From NCBI RefSeq assembly GCF_002019695.1, contig NZ_KV917376.1:425624-489623 (forward strand): a DNA stretch of 64,000 nucleotides. The letters are read 5' to 3'. The notes beneath the pieces were generated by a model, which was given only the letters and a program-made list of their open reading frames with translations, made no database searches and was not told the DNA's origin. The DNA is from Evansella clarkii. Its GTDB lineage: Bacteria > Bacillota > Bacilli > Bacillales > Salisediminibacteriaceae. A program made the translations under genes and the position numbers. Below, piece by piece: positions 34,605-43,613 of the stretch; within the stretch, counting starts at the first letter, position 1; each line of letters opens with the position of its first letter.

Positions 34605-34811
34605 TGGTACCACTCCTTTTAATTACTGTATTTTTACAGTTTCCTTAAAAGGCAGACTGAGAAACATACTAAAACCAGGTGATATACTTATTTAAGGATC
34701 CGCTTTTATTTTTTTTGTTACACATTCAAAATCCGCCTTTAGCTATTATTTACGCAGCAATTTTGGTGTGCCAATCAAGTGTCAATATCGAGTAATTGTT
34801 GATGTATAAGC

Positions 34812-34847
34812 AAAAACAAAAGACCAAATCCCGGGATTCGGCCTTTT
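34812..34847 (-). terminator. Terminator of cydC
   Basis: On the minus strand AAAGGCCGAATCC pairs with GGATTTGGTCTTT and is followed by TGTTTTTG. Confidence 0.65.
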
Positions 34848-34919
34848 TATTGATATTCTTTTCATATAATTCTTCACGATACCGGTATTCTGCTCCCCAC
34901 ATATTTTTAAACTGCCCTG

Positions 34920-36641
34920 CTATGCGAAAACACTTTTTTCAATTTGTTTCATTTCATAGAAGTAGCCTTTTCGGGACATGAGGTCTTCATAGCTTCCTGA
35001 TTCAATAATTCTCCCTTGCTCCATGACAATGATTTTATCCATATTTTCAAGCCCGGTAAGACGGTGGCTTATAAGTACCAGTGTATCATCTTTTCCCTGC
35101 TCAAAAAGGTGGTCAAAAATCAGCCTTTCCGTCAGCACATCGACAGAGGAGGTTGGTTCATCAAGAAGCCAGAGCTTTGCCCCTTTAAGCATCGCTCTTG
35201 CAATTGCAAGCCTCTGCTTTTCTCCTCCTGACAAATTTTCTCCCTTTTCAAGGATCTGTTTATCGAGGGAAAAACTCAGCTTCACTTTTCCCAGTACATC
35301 GTTCATCGCTTCATCACTTAGATCATCTTTAGCCAGTAGCAGGTTTTCTTTCACTGTACCGTAAAAGAAGTGATTGCTCTGCAACACTGGGTTAATACCC
35401 GCCCAGATGCTTTCATCTTCGAGATTTTCCACGAGCCGGCCATTCAGGCGTACTTCCCCTTCGTACTCGGGGTACATTTTAAACAGCAGCTGCAGCAGCG
35501 TCGACTTGCCGCTCCCGCTTGGCCCTACTATAGCAGTTTTTGACCCGGCAGGTAAATGAAGATTAATGTCTTTAAGTGCCTTTCTTTCTTCTCCCGGGAA
35601 GGAGAATGATACATTATTCATTTCAACCGCCGGTGCCTCCTGCAGATTATGCTTCGTTGTCCCTCCACCAGGTTCTGCACCAGACGACTCTCCTTCTTCA
35701 ACCACCGAAAACAGCCTGGATGCTGCTCTTCGGCTGTCTTCTAAGTGTACTGGAAAGGCAGCCATCGGAGTAGATGTATCAAAAACTGTGAGCGAAATCA
35801 TCACGAGCATCGCCAGAAAAATACCGTCCAGTTCTCCCCCTGCTATTAAATACGCCCCGGCACCTAAAACAAACCAGGAAATAATCAGTGCGATCATCTG
35901 GTTTACTGACTGGCTGAATAACGCCTGAAGACTGTTTTTTTCCTGCTCGCTGATATAAGCATTTGAAACCGATCCAAGCTGCTGCTCCTGCTCATCCAGC
36001 TTCTGATACAGCTTCAGATCCCGGAAGCCATAGAAAAACTCAGCAGCTTCCGCCGATAAGCTTCCCCGCATTTCCCTTAGCTCACTCTGAATCTTCCGCT
36101 GCTTTAATGCAAACAGAAGAGGGACAAGAAAGCCTGTAATGAACAGCCCCGCTGCAAGAATCAGGGCAATATACACAGAGAAGAACAGCGTGAAGGTAAT
36201 CGTTGCAAGAAAAACAATTACCATAACAATCGGCGGATAATATACCCTGAGGAAAAAGTTCTGAAGGCTTTCCACATCTCCGACAATCCTCGCCAGAATG
36301 TCCCCGCTCCTGTACCGGTTAAATACTCTTGGCGCGAGCGGCTCCAGCCTTTCAAAGAAATACACCCTGAGGCTGCTCAGCTTTGTAAAAGTAGCCCTGT
36401 GGGAAAAATAACGTTCCCCGTAGCGGCTCACCGCTCTTGTCACACTGAAAATTTTCATCAGAGCAATGCTCAGCGTAAGCACTACAAGTGTCGAAGCGAT
36501 GGCAGCCTGGGAAATTAAATAGCCGCTGTTGGCAAACAGGGCAACCGCCCCTGCCCCTGCGAGAAAACCAAACAGAATGGAAAGGAAGACATCCTTTCTT
36601 TCTTTCATTAATAATTTCATGACAATTTTTAAATCCTTCAT
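34920..36641 (-). CDS. cydC: Thiol reductant ABC exporter subunit CydC
   Basis: This 573-residue ABC half-transporter has six membrane helices (residues 15-300) and an ATPase domain with GPSGSGKST (Walker A), LSGGEKQR (signature), LWLLDEPTSSVD (Walker B) and a His switch in LISHRLTG. With CydD it exports cysteine or glutathione-type thiols, or haem, needed to assemble cytochrome bd. The start overlaps the cydD stop by 4 bases (ATGA). The oxidase genes cydAB lie about 6 kb away, on the opposite strand, instead of in one cydABCD operon. Confidence 0.93.
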   Translation of the reverse strand: MKDLKIVMKLLMKERKDVFLSILFGFLAGAGAVALFANSGYLISQAAIASTLVVLTLSIALMKIFSVTRAVSRYGERYFSHRATFTKLSSLRVYFFERLEPLAPRVFNRYRSGDILARIVGDVESLQNFFLRVYYPPIVMVIVFLATITFTLFFSVYIALILAAGLFITGFLVPLLFALKQRKIQSELREMRGSLSAEAAEFFYGFRDLKLYQKLDEQEQQLGSVSNAYISEQEKNSLQALFSQSVNQMIALIISWFVLGAGAYLIAGGELDGIFLAMLVMISLTVFDTSTPMAAFPVHLEDSRRAASRLFSVVEEGESSGAEPGGGTTKHNLQEAPAVEMNNVSFSFPGEERKALKDINLHLPAGSKTAIVGPSGSGKSTLLQLLFKMYPEYEGEVRLNGRLVENLEDESIWAGINPVLQSNHFFYGTVKENLLLAKDDLSDEAMNDVLGKVKLSFSLDKQILEKGENLSGGEKQRLAIARAMLKGAKLWLLDEPTSSVDVLTERLIFDHLFEQGKDDTLVLISHRLTGLENMDKIIVMEQGRIIESGSYEDLMSRKGYFYEMKQIEKSVFA

Positions 36642-38371
36642 CCTGTATCGCCTCCCTGCTGAACAGCAACCATGTTCCGGTATTCAGGCACAGACTCCAT
36701 CAGCTCATCATGAGTTCCCCTGCCTGCAAGCAGACCGTTATCCAGAAAAAGAATCTGGTCGGCCCTTCGAATAGTATGAAGCCTGTGAGCAACTGTAATT
36801 ACCGTAGAGGTTTCCGCGAGCTCTTTCATGGACCGCTGAAGAATTTGTTCCGTCCGCAAATCCAGTCCTGCCGTAGGCTCGTCGAATAATATAACCGATG
36901 GCTTTTTCAAGAAGGCACGGGCCAGCGCAACCCGCTGTTTTTCCCCGCCGGAGAGGCCTCTGCCCCCTTCACCAACCGTTGTATCATAACCTTTTTCAAG
37001 GCCGGCAACCATTTCCGAAATTCCCGCCTTATCAGCAGCTCTTTCAATTTCTTCCCTCGTTACCGTCTCATTAACGCCAACCGCTATATTTTCCGCTATA
37101 GTGCCTGAAAAAAGATAAGGATTTTGTGAAATATAGCTCAGTTCATTAAACCAGCTTTTTTCTTCATACTCACTGAGCGTCTCTCCATTTACAACAATAT
37201 CACCTTCGCCAGGAGCTGCGATGCCCGATAGTAAATGGAGCAGAGTTGATTTACCTGAACCGCTTCTTCCAACAACCGCTGTTTCAGTCAATGGCTTGAT
37301 AGTCCCGGTCACCTGTTTTAAGGCGAATGCCCCTTCTCCATAGCTGAAACCAACATTACGAAGCTGTATTTCCGGAGGTGCTCCCCTCTTTTCAATCTGC
37401 TTGTTTCCCCATTTTACCGGCTGCTCTTTTTCTTCCAGCTCCTCGATCACTTTCGCAGCCGCTCCTGTACTTCCTCTGCCTGTGTGGAATGCTGTACCCA
37501 GCTCTTTCAGTGAGTTGTAAAACTCAGGAGCGAGAATCAGGACGAAGAAGGCTGTAAAAAAAGTTAGCTGGTCATACAAAACGAGACGGAGGCCGACTTC
37601 AAGAGCAATAAGCGCAATGCTGAGCATGGAAATAAACTCAAGCATCAGCGAGGATAAAAATGCTGTTTTAAGTACCGTCATCGTGGCATCCCGGTATTCT
37701 AGACTGCTGTTTCGGATCGCTTCCCTCTGTGCCCGGGCTCGTCCGAAAAGCTTCAGTGTTGAAAGCCCCTGCAGTATATCAAGAAACTTTCCTGAGAACG
37801 CCGCCAGCTTCTCAAGCTGTTCTTCAGATTTTTTCTGGGCGGCACTTCCGAAGATAATAAAAAAGAGCGGAATAAATGGTGCAGTGATCAGCATGATCAA
37901 TCCGGACACCCAGTTATAGTAAAAAACCGCACCTAAAATCATCAGTGGAACGACGCTTGTCTGAATCATCTGCGGATAATACTGGCTGAAATAGCTGTCG
38001 ATTTCATCTACGGAATCCAGGAGGACACTAACCTTCTTCCCTGATTGTCCTTTCAGGGATGCCTGCACCGGGTTTCTTCGATATTTCGAAAGTAGAGACT
38101 GGCGGAAATCCGCCTTAACTTCAGAAGCCAGCTTTATACCTGTCCGCCCGTTCAGATAACTGAAGGCCGCTCTGGCCGCAAGAACAGCTGCAAGAACACC
38201 CATTAAAGAAACGATGCTCTGAAAAGGGGCTCCCTGGAGAAAAATCAAATCCACAATAGCAACTATATAATACGCCTGGGCGATGACAGCAGCCCCCGTT
38301 AATACAGAAAGCAGAAGGAGCAGATACATTTGCTTTTTTTTATTTCGTGCGATTTCCTTCAGCTGCTTCAT
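36638..38371 (-). CDS. cydD: Thiol reductant ABC exporter subunit CydD
   Basis: This 577-residue ABC half-transporter partners CydC. It has six helices in residues 15-300 and an ATPase with VVGRSGSGKSTLLHLL, GGRGLSGGEKQRVALARAF and ILFDEPTAGLD; the His switch is in TVAHRLHTIRRADQ. The order cydD then cydC agrees with the usual operon. The upstream gap holds a MITE-like element at 38434-38668. Confidence 0.93.
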   Translation of the reverse strand: MKQLKEIARNKKKQMYLLLLLSVLTGAAVIAQAYYIVAIVDLIFLQGAPFQSIVSLMGVLAAVLAARAAFSYLNGRTGIKLASEVKADFRQSLLSKYRRNPVQASLKGQSGKKVSVLLDSVDEIDSYFSQYYPQMIQTSVVPLMILGAVFYYNWVSGLIMLITAPFIPLFFIIFGSAAQKKSEEQLEKLAAFSGKFLDILQGLSTLKLFGRARAQREAIRNSSLEYRDATMTVLKTAFLSSLMLEFISMLSIALIALEVGLRLVLYDQLTFFTAFFVLILAPEFYNSLKELGTAFHTGRGSTGAAAKVIEELEEKEQPVKWGNKQIEKRGAPPEIQLRNVGFSYGEGAFALKQVTGTIKPLTETAVVGRSGSGKSTLLHLLSGIAAPGEGDIVVNGETLSEYEEKSWFNELSYISQNPYLFSGTIAENIAVGVNETVTREEIERAADKAGISEMVAGLEKGYDTTVGEGGRGLSGGEKQRVALARAFLKKPSVILFDEPTAGLDLRTEQILQRSMKELAETSTVITVAHRLHTIRRADQILFLDNGLLAGRGTHDELMESVPEYRNMVAVQQGGDTG

Positions 38372-38433
38372 AGGTATCTATCTCCTGTCTGAAAAAATAG
38401 TAATAAAATATGAATTATGGTTTACTTAAAAAG

Positions 38434-38668
38434 TGTGTTGAGGAGAACTACACGAATTCGCTTTCCTCGGGCAACGCCTCAGCCTCCTCGGGAGTCTCTT
38501 CCTCTGCGAGCAAATTCTTCGAAGTGTATACGTCGAGACAACTCGCAGCGGATTCATGACGTGTCGCTCGTCCCTGCGGGGTCTTCGGCTGCTCCTGCGG
38601 TTACTCGTCGCATGAAAACATGTTGCTTTTCCCGAAGGAGTCTCATTCGTTCCGCTCTCCTCAACAAC
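38434..38668. repeat. MITE-like element with inverted ends
   Basis: GTTGAGGAGA near 38436 faces TCTCCTCAAC near 38658, with further paired sequence (ACGAATTCGC against GCGGAACGAATGAG). About 230 bp, GC-richer than its surroundings, without a coding frame. Such elements are, from memory, common between Bacillus genes. It lies between the start of cydD and the stop of the regulator at 38735. Confidence 0.65.
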
Positions 38669-38734
38669 TCTTGTATAACATGAATTATTTAATCATTCTG
38701 AGCTAACCACATACTCATTTAACTGAGAAACAAC

Positions 38735-39352
38735 TCATAATAACCCCAGTTTTTTTCCCCATTCAAACCATTCACTGTTTCTGCCGATGCTAAGTTTCCG
38801 GCGAATATTCCGGCGGTGGTTCTCTACCGTTTTTGGGGAAATCTTCAGTATGGACGCTGTATCCTTTACCGAGAATCCTCTCACCTTCATATGAAAAATC
38901 TCTTTTTCCCTGTCAGATAACAGATGGCTTTCCTGGTTATCATTACCTGGCTGATGCCTGCTTTTCCCTGCATGCAGAAAGGCGGTTTCTCCCTTTAAAA
39001 TTCTCTGGAAGAACTCCATTAACTCATCTAAAGTTGCTCCGTGGTAAAACGCACCTTCCAGACCGCTGTCCTCTGAGTAGCTTTCTGGTGCGCCTCCCGG
39101 ATTTCCAAGCATGAGCACCCTCTTCGTACCAGGGGACAGATTCTTTAGTTCAGAAATCAATACAGGAAGGCCGCCTGCTCCTGGAAGTGTGGTATTGGCG
39201 ACAGTAAGGTCAAATTCATATTTTCTCAGGGAATCTATAAATTGCTCTGTATCTGAAGCTTCCACCATATACTCTACCGGCTGAATGTCTTTCAACAGCT
39301 GAATCAGACCGTAACGAAGCAATTCATGCTCTATACCAATCAAAACCTTCAT
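38735..39352 (-). CDS. LuxR-type response regulator with degenerate receiver
   Basis: This 205-residue NarL-like protein has a C-terminal LuxR helix-turn-helix (LLSDREKEIFHMKVRGFSVK and ILKISPKTVENHRRNIRRKL). In the receiver, the phospho-acceptor position is Asn53 (DLTVANTTLPGAGG in place of the normal D..LLD..LPG) and the N-terminal acidic pocket is IGIEHELL, lacking the Asp-Asp pair. It is unlikely to be phosphorylated, so control by binding or abundance is inferred. It begins 4 bases after fetB, so it belongs to the pterin dehydratase-fetAB operon. Confidence 0.88.
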   Translation of the reverse strand: MKVLIGIEHELLRYGLIQLLKDIQPVEYMVEASDTEQFIDSLRKYEFDLTVANTTLPGAGGLPVLISELKNLSPGTKRVLMLGNPGGAPESYSEDSGLEGAFYHGATLDELMEFFQRILKGETAFLHAGKSRHQPGNDNQESHLLSDREKEIFHMKVRGFSVKDTASILKISPKTVENHRRNIRRKLSIGRNSEWFEWGKKLGLL

Positions 39353-39356
39353 ATAG

Positions 39357-40169
39357 TTACTTCTCCTTTGAAGAGATCAGCAGCAGTTCTTTTTTATCAA
39401 GCTGAGCTCTGTCAGTAAAAAAGGCTTTATATCCAAGCTGGACAAATAAGATGACTGTCAGCGACACACAGCCGACAATTCCAAGCATAATAGCGATCTG
39501 ATACTGGATAGCCGTAACAGGAGACAATCCTGCTAAGATCTGCCCTGTCATCATCCCTGGCAAAAATACAATTCCCATACCTACCATAGAGTTAATAGTC
39601 GGAAGGATCGCTGCATCAAAAGCCTGATTTACTATTCTCTCCGACGCTTTTTTAGGATGAGCACCAAGCATCAGGGCTGACTCTATATGTGCACGCTGGT
39701 CATACATCCCTTCCACCAGACGCTGTACACCTAAAGATATTCCAGTCATAGAGTTTCCAATCAGCATACCGGCAATCGGGATAAAATACCTTGCCTCAAA
39801 CCACGGAGAAACCTGAACAACGACAAGTATAAAATAGAAGATACTTGTCAGGGTTCCTGCAGCCATGGAAAACATGATCATTTGCTTTATCCTTTTACTG
39901 AGCCTGTATTTCACTCTCCTGAATATGTTACGTACTGCAAAAATCTGCATCAAAATCACAACGAGAATAACGAGCCACACATTGTTCGCTTCAAATAAAT
40001 AAGCAAGTATATATCCGGCAAGTACGAGCTGCAGAGTCATTCGCACTGTTCCAATAAACAATTCCTTTTCTCTGTTTATCCCCCGTGCTTTTATAATAAG
40101 AAAAAGCAGTATGATAAATACATAAGCAGCGGCCATCTGCCAGAATCCAAGTTCGATTATCTCATTCAT
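39357..40169 (-). CDS. fetB: Iron-export ABC permease FetB
   Basis: This 270-residue permease of the UPF0014/YbbM family has about seven membrane helices. RYFIPIAGMLIGNSMTGISL and GVQRLVEGMYDQRAHIESAL and LGAHPKKASERIVNQAFDAA are strongly conserved family segments, as is VGMGIVFLPGMMTGQILAGL. In E. coli FetAB lowers cell iron and helps against peroxide. It overlaps fetA by 4 bases. Confidence 0.92.
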   Translation of the reverse strand: MNEIIELGFWQMAAAYVFIILLFLIIKARGINREKELFIGTVRMTLQLVLAGYILAYLFEANNVWLVILVVILMQIFAVRNIFRRVKYRLSKRIKQMIMFSMAAGTLTSIFYFILVVVQVSPWFEARYFIPIAGMLIGNSMTGISLGVQRLVEGMYDQRAHIESALMLGAHPKKASERIVNQAFDAAILPTINSMVGMGIVFLPGMMTGQILAGLSPVTAIQYQIAIMLGIVGCVSLTVILFVQLGYKAFFTDRAQLDKKELLLISSKEK

Positions 40170-40810
40170 CGGTGCCGCTCCTTTACCCCGGCGACTTTCC
40201 CATCAGCCATCTCCACAACTATTTCTCCATACTCTTCAGCAACAGCTTTCGAATGTGTGATCATGAGCAGCATTTTACCTCTTCCCGAAATATTCCGGTA
40301 TATATTTTCTATGACTTTTCTTTCTGTTGTTTCATCCAGGCCTGAGGTGGGCTCGTCAAGAATGTATACTTCAGGCTCGAGAAGTAAAGCCACGCCGAGA
40401 GCAAGCCTCTGTTTTTCCCCGCCTGACAGCTGGTCGGCACTCTCATCCAGTTTTTTCTCCAGGCATACTGTCTTTAAAACCTCAGTAAGAAGGCTATCTT
40501 CTGCTGGAGGGTGTCCGGAAAACTCCAGACCTGCTACCAGATTATCTTTCACTGTTCCCCCAAACACAGGGGGAGTTTGCGGTACCATAACAACTTTCCT
40601 TCTGAGCTCCACCGGATCAGTTTGTTCAACAGGTGTACCCTGATAAGTAATTGTCCCCCTGTCAGCAGATATGATATTATTAAGCAGTTTTACGAGCGTA
40701 CTCTTACCACTGCCGCTTTCACCTGTAATACAGGTAACTTTTCCAGGCGGTATATAAAGCTCCTGTATCTCGAGAATATTCCCGTATGTCACATTTTTCA
40801 GCAGAAACAT
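40166..40810 (-). CDS. fetA: Iron-export ABC ATPase FetA
   Basis: This 214-residue ATPase of the YbbL group carries GESGSGKSTLVKLLNN (Walker A), QLSGGEKQRLALGVALL (signature) and VYILDEPTSGLDETT (Walker B). The ATG at 40810 has AGGTG 6 nt upstream; a GTG at 40819 precedes it without a site. It pairs with FetB and follows the pterin dehydratase gene by 23 bases. Confidence 0.92.
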   Translation of the reverse strand: MFLLKNVTYGNILEIQELYIPPGKVTCITGESGSGKSTLVKLLNNIISADRGTITYQGTPVEQTDPVELRRKVVMVPQTPPVFGGTVKDNLVAGLEFSGHPPAEDSLLTEVLKTVCLEKKLDESADQLSGGEKQRLALGVALLLEPEVYILDEPTSGLDETTERKVIENIYRNISGRGKMLLMITHSKAVAEEYGEIVVEMADGKVAGVKERHR

Positions 40811-40833
40811 CCAGATCACCTGATTTCGTATAG

Positions 40834-41130
40834 TTACTGTTTAAGTTCATTATATATTCCGTCATATTTCTCTGCTAATTGAAAGTCCAGCTTTGTTAAT
40901 CCTCTGGCATGCCAGGAGGTGATCTTCACTTTAATGAGCTTATAGTCAATAGAGATAAACGGATGATGATTCGCTTCCTCTGAAAGCCGGGCTATCCTCT
41001 GGACAAACTCCACCCCTGTTAAATAGTCGGTAAAACGATATTTTCTTTCGATCCATTTTTCTTCTGTAAGCTTCCATTCGTTTTGTTCCACCAGAAAGGC
41101 TCGAATTTCCTTATCAGTAAGTCTTTCCAT
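40834..41130 (-). CDS. Pterin-4a-carbinolamine dehydratase
   Basis: This 98-residue enzyme dehydrates 4a-hydroxy-tetrahydropterin; homologues also act as dimerisation cofactors. The signature [20 protein letters not shown] and [12 protein letters not shown] contain the paired His and the later His of the active site. The start at 41130 (AGGAGG 9 nt upstream) gives the usual family length; the longer frame to 41190 is unlikely. No phenylalanine hydroxylase is near. It is the first gene of an operon with fetA, fetB and a LuxR-type regulator, an unusual grouping. Confidence 0.9.
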   Translation of the reverse strand: MERLTDKEIRAFLVEQNEWKLTEEKWIERKYRFTDYLTGVEFVQRIARLSEEANHHPFISIDYKLIKVKITSWHARGLTKLDFQLAEKYDGIYNELKQ

Positions 41131-41509
41131 TTCCCCCAGCCTCCTAAGTTTTTTTATTGCAGGCCTGTTGTTATACTCTTCTTCAGACATTGGTATGCCG
41201 GAGACAGACGACCGAATGAACTAATATATTTCCTCTATTATAAATCATAGGAAAGCAGACATCTAACTTCTTCCATCATGGTTCAGCATGCTCGACTCAG
41301 GAACTTCTGAAAAAAGGTGTTCAGATGCCAAAAACAGTGCAAAAGTTTCATATTTTAGGATTCCCGTATTGATTTACAGGGTATAGAAATAGATAGAGCA
41401 GGTGAGGAGGCAGAGGAAATAACCATATTGTGGGTCTTCTTCCTGAGGAATCTTCAAAACTTCCCACTGATTTAGTTGTTTAAGCTATGCCAATATGGTA
41501 CATTTTTGT

Positions 41510-41551
41510 GTGAAATTCTATTTATTTTTATATAAGCTTGCAGAATTTCAC
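41510..41551. promoter_or_regulatory. Inverted repeat upstream of pgsB
   Basis: GTGAAATTCT and AGAATTTCAC form a perfect 10-bp inverted repeat with a 22-base AT-rich spacer, about 140 bases upstream of the pgsB start. It may be an operator or an RNA hairpin in the leader. No other feature is seen in the gap from 41191 to 41692. Confidence 0.45.
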
Positions 41552-41692
41552 CTTTTCAGACGAATGGTGAGTAAAGTATTATATAAGACTCCCATTTTCT
41601 CCGCATGCGCCCTAATTAATTTTAATACCAAATAATTTTATATTAAAAGTAATGTGTTTTTGAGTGGCATTTACTTGAAGGGAGTTGTTTTT

Positions 41693-42952
41693 GTGCATGA
41701 ATTAGCGTACATGAGTATTTTTGCGGCAGTTGTACTTATAATTGGCATTATGGAAAAAAGGCGTATTGACGGTCGTGTGGAGAAGATTCCCCTGAGAATT
41801 CTTGTTAACGGGATCCGGGGAAAGTCAACAGTTACGAGACTGATCACAGGGATCTTAAAAGAAGACGAACGCCGCGTTGTCGGTAAAACCACCGGGACAT
41901 CTGCCCGGATTATTTATTGGGACAGGGATGAAGAAGAGCCGATTGTCCGCGCGCTTCAAGGACCCAACATTAGTGAACAGAAGCATTTTAACCGTAAAGC
42001 CGTTAAAAGGAACGCCGATGCAATCGTTTCTGAATGTATGGCCGTAAACCCTGAATACCAGGCAGTGTTTCAGGAGAGGTTTGTAAAAGCCAATATTACG
42101 GTTATAGCGAATATTCTTGAGGACCATATGGAAGTGATGGGGCCTTCCCTCGATCATATTGCTGAAGCATTCAGTTCCACTATCCCGGAAAACGGGCATC
42201 TCGTTATGCCTGACACACCATACCGGAGATACTTCCATAAGCTTGCGGAGCAGAAAAATACGAAGCTTGTCATTTGTGACGAAGACGCTGTTGATGAAGA
42301 ATACTTAAAGAAGTTTCCATTTATGGTATTTCCACAGAATGCTGCTCTGGCACTTGCTGTGGCTGACATACTTGAAATTGACAGGGAAGTCGCCCTTCAG
42401 GGAATGCTGAACGCACCTGTAGACCCGGGAGCGATGAGAGTCCACCAGATTGGCGAACCTGCTGACCAGAAGTTTTTCTTCAACGGCTTTGCCGCAAACG
42501 ATGCCACTTCCACGCTGAATATCTGGGAGCGGATTAAACAGCTTGGTTACCCGGTCCACAACGCAACCATTGTGATGAATTGCCGTGACGACCGTGTGGA
42601 AAGAACAATTCAGTTTGCTGAGGATGTCATCCCGCACATTGAGATGAAGAATCTCATCGTCATGGGAAAAGATGTCTGGCCAGTCAAGAATGCTTACGAA
42701 GAAGGCAAGTATAAAGCCGATAATTTCATCAACCTGGAAGGCTATGATACGGAAGAAGTAGTACAGCAGCTGAAAGACCTGCCGAGAGAAACGGTCATTT
42801 ACGGAATTGGCAACATTCATGGCGGCGGCGATAAACTGGCTGATGAAATGGCCCTGCTGGCCGAAACTCATATGACGGACGAAGAAGAGCTTACCTCCAT
42901 TAGAGAAGCAGATTCTAATAAAGGCTACCGCACATCCTATCAGGGAAACTGA
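41693..42952 (+). CDS. pgsB: Poly-gamma-glutamate synthase PgsB (CapB)
   Basis: This 419-residue Mur-ligase-like amide ligase joins glutamate units using ATP. An N-terminal membrane helix precedes LRILVNGIRGKSTVTRLITG (P-loop). ANILEDHMEVMGPSLDHIA, PFMVFPQNAALALAVADILE and YGIGNIHGGGDKL are conserved in CapB/PgsB. I start at GTG 41693, 8 nt after GGGAG; longer frames have no site. It is the first gene of pgsB-pgsC-pgsA-ggt. A 193-base gap before pgsC is longer than usual. Confidence 0.94.
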   Translation: MHELAYMSIFAAVVLIIGIMEKRRIDGRVEKIPLRILVNGIRGKSTVTRLITGILKEDERRVVGKTTGTSARIIYWDRDEEEPIVRALQGPNISEQKHFNRKAVKRNADAIVSECMAVNPEYQAVFQERFVKANITVIANILEDHMEVMGPSLDHIAEAFSSTIPENGHLVMPDTPYRRYFHKLAEQKNTKLVICDEDAVDEEYLKKFPFMVFPQNAALALAVADILEIDREVALQGMLNAPVDPGAMRVHQIGEPADQKFFFNGFAANDATSTLNIWERIKQLGYPVHNATIVMNCRDDRVERTIQFAEDVIPHIEMKNLIVMGKDVWPVKNAYEEGKYKADNFINLEGYDTEEVVQQLKDLPRETVIYGIGNIHGGGDKLADEMALLAETHMTDEEELTSIREADSNKGYRTSYQGN

Positions 42953-43145
42953 TAGCAGCTACTTTAAAAGCTTGATAGTTTCCTTGGATTATTCACAGTA
43001 ATTTCTATAAAGAAAACTCGCCGATTGGCGAAGACAGAGGCATAGTTGCACTTATACTTTAGCCATAAAATTTTCTACTGCGTCGAATTAACTTCATCGC
43101 AAAAAATTTATACTTTCTTAAAGTGTTAAAAAGGGAGGAACCCTC

Positions 43146-43598
43146 GTGTTTGGTACGGATTTATATATTGCAATAGTTATTGGTGTTATTTTAAGTCTGA
43201 TTTACGTAGAAAAGACAGGAATCGTTCCAGCCGGGCTGATTGTGCCCGGCTATTTGGGGCTTGTTTTTGATCAGCTCATGTTTCTGGTAGTTGTGGCGCT
43301 GATTAGTCTTGTAACCTATTTATTTGTTACACAAGTGATTGGAAGAATAACAGTTTTATATGGAAGGCGGAAATTTGCCGCGATGCTCACTGTCGGTGTG
43401 CTTCTGAAAATGAGCTTTGATTTTCTCACAGGCTTTGAAGTCCCCTTCGAGGTATATGAGCTCCGGGGTATCGGTGTTATTGTACCGGGGCTGATCGCTA
43501 ATACAATTCATAAACAAGGAATCATTCCAACATTTAGTTCAACACTTGTTATTTCATTTTTCACATTCGTAATCATAACAGTTTATCACCTGTTTTAG
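43146..43598 (+). CDS. pgsC: Poly-gamma-glutamate synthase PgsC (CapC)
   Basis: This 150-residue protein with four or five membrane helices is the integral partner of PgsB. FGTDLYIAIVIGVILSLIYV, EKTGIVPAGLIVPGYLGLVF and YELRGIGVIVPGLIANTIHK are strongly conserved CapC segments. It starts at GTG with GGGAGG 7 nt upstream and lies 15 bases before pgsA. Confidence 0.95.
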   Translation: MFGTDLYIAIVIGVILSLIYVEKTGIVPAGLIVPGYLGLVFDQLMFLVVVALISLVTYLFVTQVIGRITVLYGRRKFAAMLTVGVLLKMSFDFLTGFEVPFEVYELRGIGVIVPGLIANTIHKQGIIPTFSSTLVISFFTFVIITVYHLF

Positions 43599-43613
43599 AG
43601 GGAGCGATCCTAG

